From Halichondria panicea (taxonomy: Eukaryota; Porifera; Demospongiae; Suberitida; Halichondriidae): 64,000 bases of DNA. The notes beneath the pieces were generated by a model, which worked only from the letters and a program-made list of their open reading frames with translations, made no database searches and had not been told where the DNA came from. The position numbers were made by a program, and so were the translations under genes. This document shows, piece after piece, positions 53,901 through 64,000 of this stretch (position 1 is the stretch's first letter; every line of letters begins with the position of its first letter). The DNA lies in NCBI RefSeq assembly GCF_963675165.1, contig NC_087382.1, forward strand, positions 6,372,315 through 6,436,314, read 5' to 3'.

Positions 53901-56900
53901 CAAGCTGTAGAACAATAATTATAATATTATAATTATTGTTTGTATATAATTATTGTATAAATTGTATTATTATTATATTGCAGTATTTTACTTGAAACCC
54001 GATTGTTATTACCACTCACCCTCTCTGTTGTTACTCTTTGCTTTACATACAGCAATTACATGCTCGACTCTGAATGCTCCTGCTAATGGACTTGTCTCCT
54101 ACGACCCTGATTTGACTGCTCCATACGAGTTTGGTACAACTGCTACATACATCTGTACCACTGGCTTTGGACTGTTTGGTGGAAGTAGGACAAGAGAGTG
54201 TGTAGTGTCTAGTTTGGGAGGCGGGGGATGGAGTGGAACCACTCCCACTTGCGGAAGTGAGTTGATTACAGAAGTATCCCTAACTCTTTAACCGTAAGAA
54301 AGAGCATGCAATTTTGGGAGTATTAGTAAAATTATGTAGCCTCCTTCGACCCAATTAATAAGGAGTGAATGTGGGGTGGGGATGAGGCTACTTTTAGGCT
54401 GACAAAACAGTAATGAACTTTCGATCGCAAGAATTAGATGTACATACATGTAGTAACTTATGCAAAAGGAGCCAGTCGAAATAATTACACTCATCCATAA
54501 TTTCAGGCATCACCTGCCCCAACTTGTCACCCCCAAGCAATGGTCAAGTGGCTTTCATTGCTGGACCACCCTTCATTTATGGCACAATAGCCACATACTC
54601 TTGTAATGAGGGTTACACAATCAGTGTAAACATACCTCGAACATGTGGAGGAGAAGGCTTAAGCACTAGCGGAGTGTGGAGTGGAGAGGCTCCATCTTGT
54701 ACAGGTATGTTAAACAGTTGCTGATGCATACATTATACATGCACATTCCTTCCAAATCATTGTTTACGTTTATGTTTATTACTGACAATGTTGTCTATAG
54801 TCTAAATACCGCACATACATGTATCAACAGTATGTAAAACGTACACTGTTGTAAGTATCATTTGACACATATTTTTGGTGCAGCCATTTCTTGCCCTGAT
54901 CTGATTTTTCCGACCAATGGGCTGATTGCTTTCTCTTCTACGCCACCTTACTCGTTTGGGACGGTGGCTACCTACAGCTGTGTGAGTGGCTTTGGACTGA
55001 GTGGGGGAGGGCGAACAAGAACATGTGGAGGAGATGGTTCCAGTCAGGGAGTATGGAGTGGGCCACCTGTCAACTGTGGAGGTAAGCTATCTTTGGAATA
55101 ATTATTATGTAGGTACATACGTACGTACTATTATAATCATCCAGAAATGTGCTCTTTTTAAGTGTAATTATAAGCCATGTGTACTGTATAGCGGCTAATT
55201 TACAAGGGGCAAAACATATTTTAGTTTCGTTTGAATCCCTGCATGAACACAAATATTTTACTCAAGAACAAAGCGATCATTGACCACGCCCATCTAGTTT
55301 TGTAAGCCCATTCATCAGCCTGCAGTGCACACAACCACGAAAATGTATCCACAAATACACAAATGTTTTGACCCCATGAAAATACCACTAGGTATTTATG
55401 TAAGTGTGTATTTACTTCAAGTCCTTTTTGTTTTGTCTTCTCCAAAAATAAGGGAGGTTATTTGAGTGGGTGAGCATACATACATGTATTTCATTCTAAT
55501 TACTTGCAGCCATTACTTGCCCTTCATTGGGTCTGAGTAACAATGGAGTCATAGAGTACAGTCCAACCACCACAAGCCCCTCTGATTTTGGGACAACGGC
55601 CACCTACACATGCAACGAAGGATTCTTTTTGGAAGGAGAAAGTATATTAACTTGTGGTGGGGATGGTCTCAGTGTGAACGGAGTATGGAGTGACCCAGCC
55701 CCAGTTTGTGCTGGTACGTACATTTATTATCAACTCGTTGTGCTGGACAATAAGCTGTGTCGCAATTGTATAAGTTATGTCTTGTTTCGTCTACAGCTGT
55801 CATGTGCCTTGTATTGCTCTATCCTGATAACGGTGTGATAACGTATTCCGAGGACTCCATTCCTGCTGCTGGATTCATGGAGACGGCTACGTACAGCTGC
55901 AACCCTGGCTTTGGGCTGTCCGGGGGAGACACTGTGAGGACCTGTGTTGGTGCAGCTGGAAGCTCTGGCGAGTGGACCGGAACTGCACCCACTTGTCAAG
56001 GTATAATGCAGTCAAGTTAACAGAAAAGGGGCTCTAAGACAAACAGGGATATAATTATATGAACACGCTAGCTTAATTTATTTCTCCTGAATATGGATAG
56101 TTTGCTCACTCAAATTACATTGCTGCAATACTATTACATCTTTCCTCCAGCTATTACTTGCTCTGCTCTCTCTCCTCCCACCGATGGAAGAATTAGTTTC
56201 TCTACGGATACCACTCCCCCTCATGTCTTTGGGACGGTGGCTACGTTCACTTGTGCTGCTGGTTTTGCCCTGAGGGGAGACACCACAAGAATGTGTGAGG
56301 GAGATGGGACAACTACTAGTGGAGTGTGGAGTGGGTCATCTCCAACTTGTAGTGGTGAGCAACAACCTACATATGCTGCGTATGGCGCACAATGGTGTAT
56401 GATTAGCACTGCCAACATAAATCTAAATTGAAAGTGTTCCCGAAAAGAGAGGTGACACCACATATAATTGTTACCACGTATAGAATTGACAAAATAAACA
56501 AGTTAGCTTTTTGCATGTGATCTCAATCGGTCACTGTCAAAATATTTTCTACAGACCATGCAAAGCACAGACTTTTGTTATCTGGCTAAATATGTATAAT
56601 GTCTAATATGTCTTCATTGCAGCATACATGTGTAGTTCACTGCCTCAAATCTCCAATGGATTGATCAGTTACAGCCCTGACAGTTCAAGTCCATTTGATT
56701 ACGGGACTATAGCCACATACTCTTGTAATGGTGGCTTCTACCTCATGGAGTTGTCAATGAGAAGTTGCAGTGGGTCAGGCTCACTTGTACAAGGTTACTG
56801 GTTGGGACAAGAACCAGAATGTGCAGGTTAGCTTATTGATGCTATAAGTAAGACGATCAGGCTTTGAGAAAAGAGCACTGTCCATTGACGTAATATACAT

Positions 56901-59900
56901 ATTTATTATGATTATTATACAGCATATATGTACGTATATAGTATTGAGTGCCATGAAAAGCGTCTATTGTAATGTCAGCGAGAGTACTTCGTTCAAAGCC
57001 CTATATCTGGACTTCTTTTGATACCTATATTTATATGCAGCTATTGTGTGTACCAGTCTGGCTCCTCTAAATAATGGATTACTTTCTTATGGACCAGACA
57101 CAGCTTCTCCATATGACTATCAAACAACTGCTACCTACAGCTGTAATGAAGGATACGGACTGTTTGGTGGGGATAGGGCTAGACAGTGTGATAGTTCAAG
57201 TCCAGGGGATGGAGGGTGGAGTGGAACTACTCCCACTTGTGAAAGTAAGTCTACCAACATTTATACCAGCTGGTTGATTGATCAAAAGGGGGAAGATTAC
57301 ATTTTCTCAAAGTTCCACGGTTGAAGTTCATTGTCTATGTGTGTACATGTACAGTGTACTCTCCGAATAGCGGACACGTTAGCACCAAAATCTCTGTCCT
57401 TTGTTCGGAGAGTGTCACTCAGTTAAAAGCTTACAATCAATTTTTGTATTGTAGAGTGTATTGAATGATGTTTGCAATGTGTAACTATGAGCATAAAAAC
57501 GTAAGATGATTATGTGTTATATTGAGAAAGGCTATCCAGCATTGATTAGTTACATTGATTTTTTACCATGAAAAGGACAGATGTATGTATATAGTTGTAC
57601 AATAATTATCCTCGAACCAGGCTGCTTCAGTAGTAAATTCCGGCAGTCTCCATGACATCACTCCAGATCATACCCGAGAGTGACCCGCCCACTGTCCGTT
57701 AGCCAAGAACGTGTTCCTGGAAATTTAATGGAACCAGCAACCATGCATGTCTGTAGTCCGGAAATGGGAGAATTCGTTATTCAGGAGTGTAGTTGGTGCA
57801 GTTGATATGATGTCGATCTGTACCTTGAGCTGTATCCGTTTATAATTATACTGTAACAGTGTCAGTTCGCTATTCGGAGCGTCCGTTAATAGAGAGTTAC
57901 TGTACTGTATGACTGTTGGGTAAACCCACCATTACCATGTAAAAGTATGGTACTTAGCTTGTTCAGCACAATCACGCCATGCGTACATTTATATCTCCTT
58001 TGCAGCCGTTATTTGTCCTAGCTTATCTCCTCCTACCAATGGACGAGTTACATTTTCCTCTGCTTCACCTTATTCATCTGGTACTATGGCTTCCTTCTCT
58101 TGCAATGAAGGCTACGGGCTGAGTGACGGAGACGGGATGCTAACTTGTGGAGGAGATGATTCTAGTCCAAACGGTGCCTGGAGTAGAGTGGTTCCTATTT
58201 GTGAAGGTGTGTAGGTCCTATAGGTAACGATTTATCACTCTTTAATGCTTGGTTGCAGCTATCACCTGTACTGCTCTGATACTTCCGACCAATGGGATGA
58301 TTGCTTTCTCTTCTACACCACCTTACTCGTTTGGGGTGGTGGCTACCTACAGCTGTGTGAGTGGCTTTGGACTGAGTGAGGGAGAGACAACAAGAACATG
58401 TGGAGGAGATGGTTCCAGTCAGATTGGAGTATGGAGTGGGCCAGTTGTCAGCTGTGGACGTACGTAATGCATGATACGTAGGTTACGTTAACATTGTGCC
58501 AAGTTTAACTTTGAAAACAATCCTCAATTGTCTTTTCCCCTCTCTTTAAGAATCTTGATTAGCAAGTGTACAGATAGCTACTGTAGGTTGCACGTTCTTT
58601 TATTGCAAAGTTTATTAATTTATCATAATTATCATACTATTTTGATAAACATGCAGCCATCACTTGCCCTTCATTGAGTCCAATCAACAATGGAGTCATA
58701 GCGTACAGTCCAATCGCCACAAGCTCTATCGACTTTGGAGGAACGGCTACCTATACGTGCAATGAGGGATTCTACCTTACAGGAAGTACTGCTCAAACAT
58801 GTGGTGGAGATGGGTCAAGCGTGGGTGGATCTTGGAGTGATTCACCTCCAGTCTGTGCAGGTACCGTTTATGAGCACATGCATGAAGATCAACAAAACCT
58901 AAATAGGGAGCTTATACATATTAGCATATTGTATACACAGCTAATAAACAGGGCTTATTGTGATTTAGTATGTCATTTCGTATTAACTGTGCCAATGAAC
59001 ATTTTTGGTGCATCATCTCACTTTGTGCTCTCTTCATACAGCTATAATGTGCCCTGTGCTGACCTACCCTGAGAACAGTGTGATAATGTACTCTGAGGAC
59101 TCTAGCTCCTCCCTTGATTTTATGGAGACGGCTACGTACAGCTGCAACCCTGGCTTTGGGCTGTCCGGGGGAGACACTGTGAGGACCTGTGTTGGTGCAG
59201 CTGGAAGCTCTGGCGAGTGGACCGGGGTTGCACCCACTTGTCAAGGTAAGACTACATGTAGAAATAATAGTCTGGTTGAATACCGTATATCGGGTTGAAT
59301 GCAATGTTCTATTGATTATGAATTGCCGAGTTTTTGCAATCGGAAGAAGTGCAAAGACTGAGCATGCGCATGCAATTTCCCATGCTCTGCATTCATGCAA
59401 TTCAAAATGCAATCAGCTATCGATTAAGCAACCCGATATATGGTGTATTACACACTTTACGTTCTAAAATTACAACATACAGATCAAACTACGTACAGTA
59501 AGTTTGCCTGTGTTTGCATGTGCATGTGTGCATTGTTCCTGAGTATATACCAATAATAATTATTATTTCTTTGTACAGCCATCACTTGCCCTCCCCTCTC
59601 TCCTCCTTCAAGTGGTAAAGTTAGCTACTCCACTGACTTAGGGTCTGACACAGATTCCAGTTACAGCTATGAAACAGTAGCTACTTTCACTTGCATTACT
59701 GGGTATGGAGTGAGTGGAGATACCACAATAACCTGTCTAGGAGATGGAGCTACTCCAAATGGAGTATGGAATGGGTTTTCTCCAATCTGCCTTGGTGAGT
59801 TATAAATTTGCCAATGCACATTACATGTATTATATTTTTAAGCATGCAGATATTATAGCGCCCAAAAAACTAACGATTTTCCGGTGGCACATACATACAA

Positions 59901-62693
59901 GAAATTCTGTAATCAGATTGGCGCTTAAATGGCGTTTAGCGTTAGAACGTAGATAACCAATCCATGAGGCTATTTTTACATTCTAGCCTATTATATATAT
60001 ATACGCCAGCCATTAACAATTTGAAGTAGCATAAAAAGCTACTGTAGTTGGCGCTCAATTGGAGCAAACATTTAAAGAGTGGCACTGTAAATAGAAATTA
60101 TATGCAGTTTATAAAAAGTGAACTGCTAACTGTTATTACTCTCTTGCAGCTTATACCTGTACAATGCTGCCGCCATTTCCCAATGGAGTGATCACGTACG
60201 ACCCTGATAGATCAAATCCATTTCAATTTGGCACGACTGCCTCCTTCTTCTGCAACGAGGGGTTCTACGTGAGCGGTCATAGCTCTATTAGAATTTGTAA
60301 TGGATCTGGAGCCACCAGTTTCTGGGAGGGAGAACAACCAGTATGCATCGGTGAGTGTGCTGGAGCATTGCATTTTAGTGTGGAGATACAGTGTTGTCAC
60401 TGCTATCTGTGATTGACTTCTTTTGATACCTGTACAGCTACTGTGTGCACCAGCTTGGCTCCTCCAACTAATGGATTTATTTCATTTGGACCGGATACAA
60501 CTTCTCCGTATGACTATCAAACAACTGCTACCTACGTCTGTATTGAAGGATACGGACTATTTGGTGGAGATAGGACTAGACAGTGTATTTCAGGAAGTGC
60601 TAACATTGAACAGTGGTCTGGGATTGCTCCAATGTGTGAAAGTGAGTGCTTACGGGGATAATCGATTGCATTTGCTGAAACCTTGTTACAATGATGCTTA
60701 GAAGTTAGACAACGATGTACTATATAACTTATGGGAATAAAACCCAAATGGCGGATGCATTGTTCTGATTAAAAAAATACCTGAGGCTTCTACATCTCAT
60801 AGAAATTAATACATGTAGCTGATCGACGTACATTGCATGGATACATAGTTGCTCATTGCATGGGCTATAAGCGTACAAATCAAAATGTGAGCATGTCTTG
60901 TTTTTATGGAGCGCAATATCCCAATGCAGTACAGTACTCATAGTGGTGTGACCAGTCAGATCTCATGCTGGTTCATATAATTATACTTTGTCTGTGTTAA
61001 ATTAATGCGTTTGGCTACTCACTTCCCCTCCAGCCATCACTTGCCCCTCCCAGTCCCCACCTATCAATGGACGAGTTGGCTTCTCCACTGACTTTCTCCT
61101 AACTCACGGTACAATGGCTACCTTCTCTTGTGATGTGGGCTACGGACTGAGTGGGGGGGATATGATGACAACATGTGGAGGGGATGGCTCTGATCCATTT
61201 GGTACTTGGATTGGAGCAGTCCCAGCATGCGAACGTGAGAATAAAGTGCTCAAGTTTGTGCAAGCAGCATGATTGTTGAGATGTATTGGTCTGTCTGTAT
61301 GTGGTTGTTATTGATAGCAACATGCAAGCATGTGTACCTGGTAAACCTGGAAATGTATACATAACTTTATACGTAGTGAAATCTGTCTACATGTGTAACA
61401 TACGTTTATGTAAATTGCATATTCTCTTATTTGCAGCAATCACCTGCTCACCCCTGAGCTCTGTCACTAACGGAAACATAGTGTATAGCCGTGACACTAC
61501 AACCACCTTTACCTTTAGTACAGTTGCCACCTATTCATGCAACGAGGGATTTCTGTTGCTAGGAAACAACGAGCAAAGATGTAGTGGTGATGGGAGCAGT
61601 GTTAATGGCCTTTGGAGCGGTGGTTCAACTCCAGTTTGCACAGGTGTTGTGTTGAAAATCAAAGTGTAGTTACTTCACCTCTCATTTTCTTCAGCTTTTT
61701 CGTGTCTCAAATTATCTCTCCCCATAAGTGGAGTGATAACCTATTCTGAGAATGCCATGGGCTTTGTGAGTACAGCCACATACAGCTGCAACTCTGGCTT
61801 TGGGCTGTCCGAGGGTGACACTGTAAGGAAATGTGTTGGTGCAACTGGAAGCTCAGGGAAATGGAATGGGACTGCACCCTCTTGCCAAGGTATGTATATA
61901 TATAGCCAGTGTATACCTGAGCGTGTGCCACTCCCTAGCATTTAAATTGTTACACTTACTTCCCAACAGCTGTACTAGATGTGAGTGAACAGAGAGCTAC
62001 TATTGGAGGTGGCGTGAGTGGTAGCCTACTCATCATCATCGCCATAGTGGCTATCTTGGTGATAGTGCCTGCTCTGATTGTCTACAAGCGTCGAAAAGGA
62101 AAGGATGATTTGTAAGTTAATGATTATGTAGTCTTAAATATGGCCTCTAATATGGTTGCCATGCACTATAGCCTCATTCCCATCCCGACTTTTTCCTATT
62201 GCCACATGCATCCTGGTTAATTTCACTGTTGCATGCACACAAAAACAGCCGCCCACAACGATTTAACAACGACCCTGAACGTGTAGATGATAATAGTTAC
62301 GAGCCGGTGGTTGCCAAGTTGAACCCAGCATATAATCACATTCAAGCCGAGGGAAATGTTATGACAGTCGAGAATCCATTGTATGGAGAAGATTTACACG
62401 GTTACGAGAATGTCACTGAGTATAGTCAACACGATCTTGACGATGATGGGTACGATCCCATTGACAATGTTAAAGAAGATTATGGAGACAAGAAAAACTA
62501 TGGCCGCCCCATTGATAACATTAAACAGTACTATGATGAGGTGGTTGACAGCTCTGAAGAGGATTTTGATGATCCCATGGAAAATAATGATCATGTTAGT
62601 GTTATTGACAGTGAAGGTTACGATGTGATTGCTCGTCGTGATTACGAGAACAGCAACCCAGTTTATGCTGATGACATTACACTAATTAACTAA
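44939..62693 (+). CDS. Giant type I receptor: 3x(YWTD propeller-EGF), SMB-like, 19 sushi, TM, NPxY tail
   Basis: Forty-five exons total 7,467 coding bases (2,488 residues plus stop). Exon 1 (44939-45023) is a signal peptide, MAMGLYKIAFIAFVLSLLSP. Three seven-exon cassettes follow, each a six-bladed LRP-type YWTD beta-propeller plus one EGF-like domain. Next come a Thr/Pro linker (52986-53036), a somatomedin-B-like exon (53182-53316), 19 one-exon sushi domains (53545-61889), a transmembrane exon (61970-62111) and a cytoplasmic tail (62249-62693). All domain-level junctions are phase 1, so every module can be shuffled without breaking frame. Propeller-EGF units recall LRP5/6 and LRP4, while the sushi array recalls complement-type receptors. 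LDL-receptor A repeats are absent. The role is inferred: a cell-surface ligand-binding or adhesion receptor with tyrosine-based signalling or endocytosis. I assign one gene because phases join throughout and no stop, promoter or second signal peptide intervenes; transcript evidence is not available here. Confidence 0.85.
46164..46309. mobile_element. MITE with AGGTTTCGAATATGCGA ends (receptor intron)
   Basis: GGTTTCGAATATGCGA on the left pairs with TCGCATTCGAAACC on the right. About 146 bases inside the intron before the third blade exon of cassette 1. Confidence 0.68.
47183..47285. mobile_element. ~100-bp hairpin element (receptor intron)
   Basis: GCTGAGCACACTAAAATGTC is inverted as ACATTTTAATGTGCTCAGC. 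The whole segment can fold on itself. Confidence 0.72.
47915..50151 (+). other. Receptor cassette 2: YWTD propeller plus EGF
   Basis: Exons 47915-48032, 48145-48260, 48448-48607, 48868-48994, 49151-49303, 49485-49599 and 50017-50151. Exon sizes match cassette 1 except the fifth (153 against 159) and the EGF exon (135 against 132). Blades include YQYWTETYS, NKLYWTEATPET, YMFWTDWGSPGK, QTLYWIDANLDNVES and GTLYWTDWQVDAVYA. Confidence 0.88.
49716..49927. mobile_element. MITE of the CGTATAGCGGGTAATTTTCG family (receptor intron)
   Basis: TACCGTATAGCGGCTAATTT on the left and AAATTACCCGCTATACGGTA on the right. 212 bases, very similar inside to the copy at 12790. Confidence 0.92.
50554..52854 (+). 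other. Receptor cassette 3: YWTD propeller plus EGF
   Basis: Exons 50554-50671, 50825-50931, 51112-51271, 51850-51976, 52034-52186, 52349-52463 and 52732-52854. Blades include FLYWTDVGSGSIFKSNLEGG, NKLYWTEATPDT, YMFWTDWGSPGK, QTLYWLDASLDKVES and NALYWTDWQSDAVY. The first exon is closer to cassette 1 than to cassette 2. Confidence 0.88.
52986..53316 (+). other. Receptor linker and somatomedin-B-like domain
   Basis: A 51-base exon (52986-53036) encodes NVITTVTPPSPTTPIQY, a Thr/Pro linker likely to be O-glycosylated. Exon 53182-53316 encodes a compact domain with ten cysteines, spaced SCRN..DCC..GDC..SCFC..SC..DCC..IC, which resembles somatomedin B with two extra cysteines. Cys-rich domains of this type often mediate protein binding. 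The exact family call is tentative. Confidence 0.7.
55183..55395. mobile_element. Degenerate MITE of the same family (receptor intron)
   Basis: ACTGTATAGCGGCTAATTTA on the left and a decayed right end CATGAAAATACCACTAGGTA. Inner AACCACGAAAATGTATCCAC survives. Confidence 0.7.
57352..57907. mobile_element. ~556-bp element with CAGTGTACTCTCCGAATAGC ends (receptor intron)
   Basis: The left end CAGTGTACTCTCCGAATAGC then GGACAC resembles the inverse of the right end (GTCCGTTAATAGAGAGTTAC then TGTACTG). A second inverted pair, TTCGGAGAGTG and CTATTCGGAGCG, lies inside. It occupies the longest sushi intron. Confidence 0.65.
59281..59447. mobile_element. ~167-bp MITE with TACCGTATATCGGGTTG ends (receptor intron)
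   Basis: TACCGTATATCGGGTTGAAT on the left; AGCAACCCGATATATGGTGT on the right. Both arms also carry GCATTTTGAATTGCATG-type inverted words. Confidence 0.7.
61970..62693 (+). other. Receptor transmembrane helix and tyrosine-rich cytoplasmic tail
   Basis: Exon 61970-62111 encodes a short stalk, a hydrophobic helix (SLLIIIAIVAILVIVPALIV) and a basic stop-transfer sequence YKRRKGK. The last exon (62249-62693) encodes about 148 acidic residues with three NPxY motifs (NPAY, NPLY, NPVY) and further tyrosines in YEPV, YENV, YDPI, YDEV and YDVI contexts. NPxY motifs bind PTB-domain adaptors and endocytic adaptors. YENV fits a Grb2-type SH2 site when phosphorylated. LRP5/6-type PPPSP motifs are absent. 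Confidence 0.88.
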
Positions 62694-62699
62694 ATACAT

Positions 62700-63501
62700 C
62701 ACTGTGCAAGACCAGTTAGAACACACGCTTTATATATAGGTATGCTTGTTCGTGTACTAGATCTACTTAACATAGTATAAAAATTAATATACAAAACTGC
62801 GTCACTTTCCCCCCTCCACCCAATTAAGAGATTTTTGTTTTGTATTTATACATATCGTATGGTTGTGTTTTTATAAATGTGTTAATTAATTAAGTTGAAT
62901 TGCCTTGCCTGATGGCATCAACCCGCATGATTTAACTGACCTTCAAGTGAAGTGTGCTAATGTATACTGACTTACTGCATGTTCAAGGTTTTATGTGAAG
63001 CCACCCACCCATGCCAGCTACATATGATGTCATATCTATAGTACCCTATAGTTATAATCATGTGCAGATTTGCTGTTTCACTGCGCATATCATGCACGTG
63101 CTGTTCCACAGTATATTGTGCACACAGATGTGCATGAGAGAATTAACTATAATAGTGTAGAGATGATCGATACATGCATCTCTCAGCATTTAGCATTAAT
63201 CATGATGAATAATAATTGCTAAAATTTAATGCTAAATCAAAAGGTATAATGCTCGTGGTTTTCACTGATTAAGCATCTACCGCGAACATGTATACCCACG
63301 AATTTAATATCACATGCATGCACTGCAGATCGAAAGGCTGCTATTCCGCAAACTGTCATTCCACGAAAGTTTATACCCTTGAAATATACCCGCTATGATA
63401 GTCAAATTGATAAACACAGACTTGCATACATAAAATTACACTTGTAAACAATTAACTTATAGTGGCAGCGGCTGGTAAAAATAGTTGGTAAAAGTGACTG
63501 A
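62700..63501. other. Gap between convergent genes, with one MITE
   Basis: Presumed 3' UTR of the receptor, then spacer. A copy of the TATAGCGGGTATATTTCGA family covers about 63241-63400 (ACTGATTAAGCATCTACCGC, CTGCTATTCCGC, AATATACCCGCTATGATA). Confidence 0.5.
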
Positions 63502-63703
63502 CTACACTAGGTGCTCCTTAGAAGATTTTCTTGGAAGGCACACCTTTGACGGACTGCTAATAGGAGGGGTGGATACACGCCCACTATTAGAGAACATTTC
63601 ACCATCAGAGTCATGTTCTAGATTGTTCAAACTTTCTTGGGATTGACGCCATTTTGCAAGCTTCTGCTGCAGACCAGGCCAAGCACGATTCACTTCCTTT
63701 TCA
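63502..63703 (-). CDS. Last exon of an unrecognised gene continuing beyond the window
   Basis: A minus-strand exon from the acceptor TTTTTTTGCAG at 63704 to a TAG at 63502-63504 adds about 66 residues. It starts with EKEVNRAWPGLQQKLAKWRQ and ends KSSKEHLV. The first half looks helical and the second half is Ser/Pro-rich. The upstream intron begins at 63704 and no earlier exon is visible to 64000. The family is unknown. The clean acceptor with a long T-run and the gene-like composition support a real terminal exon. Confidence 0.5.
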
Positions 63704-64000
63704 CTGCAAAAAAATCAGTGTACACTGAACCCTGATGCATAATTTATAGCAACTAGAATAGTCACTAATAACCGTCGCATAATTGGAAGAGCGCTTCAAT
63801 TCGAGTATAAAAAGCCTGCAGTTGAGCATGCGCTGAAAATAAAGATACGCTTATAGTCTAGTAAGCGCTAATAATCCAGTTTCTACGGTAGTATGCCATG
63901 CACCTCTTAAGTCACTATCAGCTTACTGGGTACGATCTCAAGCAATAAGGCAACAAAGTTATAATAATAATAACTATCCCTCAACTGTTTTAGTTATTAA

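Larger units (their letters stand above)
53545..61889 (+). other. Receptor sushi (CCP) array, 19 domains, one exon each
   Basis: Exons start at 53545, 54053, 54507, 54884, 55510, 55797, 56151, 56623, 57041, 58006, 58259, 58657, 59042, 59579, 60150, 60438, 61034, 61437 and 61695, each 195-216 bases and phase 1-1. Every domain has four cysteines and a conserved Trp in the pattern TC..NG.I.Y..GT.ATY.CN.G(F/Y).L.G...R.C.G.G....W.G..P.C. Domains fall into a seven-type order repeated along the array (see findings). Confidence 0.92.

Noticed and set aside
53941-54052. Possible extra receptor exon after TTGCAG near 53983
   Set aside because: It would add a frame running into the next acceptor without a donor; sushi exon S2 starts cleanly at 54053 in the right phase.
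58921-59412. 163-residue minus-strand frame
   Set aside because: Antisense to the sushi exon S13 and a MITE, with no domain; similar antisense frames mirror S6 and other sushi exons.

Overview
The window looks like a piece of animal nuclear genome, most likely from a sponge (demosponge). The reasons are split genes with short GT-AG introns (mostly 50-400 b), CYP46-type cytochrome P450, hnRNP K and TRAF genes, a giant LRP/EGF/sushi receptor, many small inverted-repeat transposons, and right-handed beta-helix membrane proteins of a kind I associate with sponges. The taxon is inferred. Nothing prokaryotic, no CRISPR array, no rRNA and no tRNA was recognised.

Layout. 0.1-3.1 kb (-): a frameshifted Mutator-like transposase with a YqaJ nuclease domain. 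5.1-17.9 kb (+): a segmental duplication. Each unit has a tiny six-cysteine secreted, probably GPI-anchored protein (5.7 and 13.7 kb) followed by a decayed beta-helix membrane-protein pseudogene (9.0 and 16.3 kb). 15-23 kb: transposon-rich DNA with two relics of the same reverse-transcriptase-type element and a decayed NHL-repeat fragment. 23.6-28.9 kb (+): a complete 15-exon CYP46-like P450. 29.5-33.5 kb (-): a complete 8-exon cathepsin L-like protease. 34.2-38.8 kb (-): an hnRNP K-like gene with three KH domains; its first exon was not found. 38.8-41.8 kb: MITE-type repeats. 41.8-42.9 kb (+): an intronless RING/TRAF/MATH gene. 44.9-62.7 kb (+): one 45-exon gene for a type I membrane receptor of about 2,488 residues. 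63.5-63.7 kb (-): the last exon of a gene that continues past the window.

The receptor is the highlight. Its order is signal peptide, three LRP5/6-like YWTD beta-propeller plus EGF cassettes, a Thr/Pro linker, a somatomedin-B-like domain, 19 sushi domains, a transmembrane helix, and a tyrosine-rich tail with three NPxY motifs. Summed exon lengths are divisible by three, and the checked junctions join in frame. The sushi array has a seven-domain higher-order period, and the propeller cassettes look patchily homogenised. I know of no described protein with this architecture.

Small inverted-repeat elements fall into several families. Some keep clear target-site duplications: 9 bp (Mutator-like) at 7.3, 18.6 and 24.0 kb, and 8 bp (hAT-like) at 43.9 kb. 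Many sit inside introns of the intact genes. Exon coordinates were derived by hand from splice sites and phase, so an occasional boundary may be off by a few bases.
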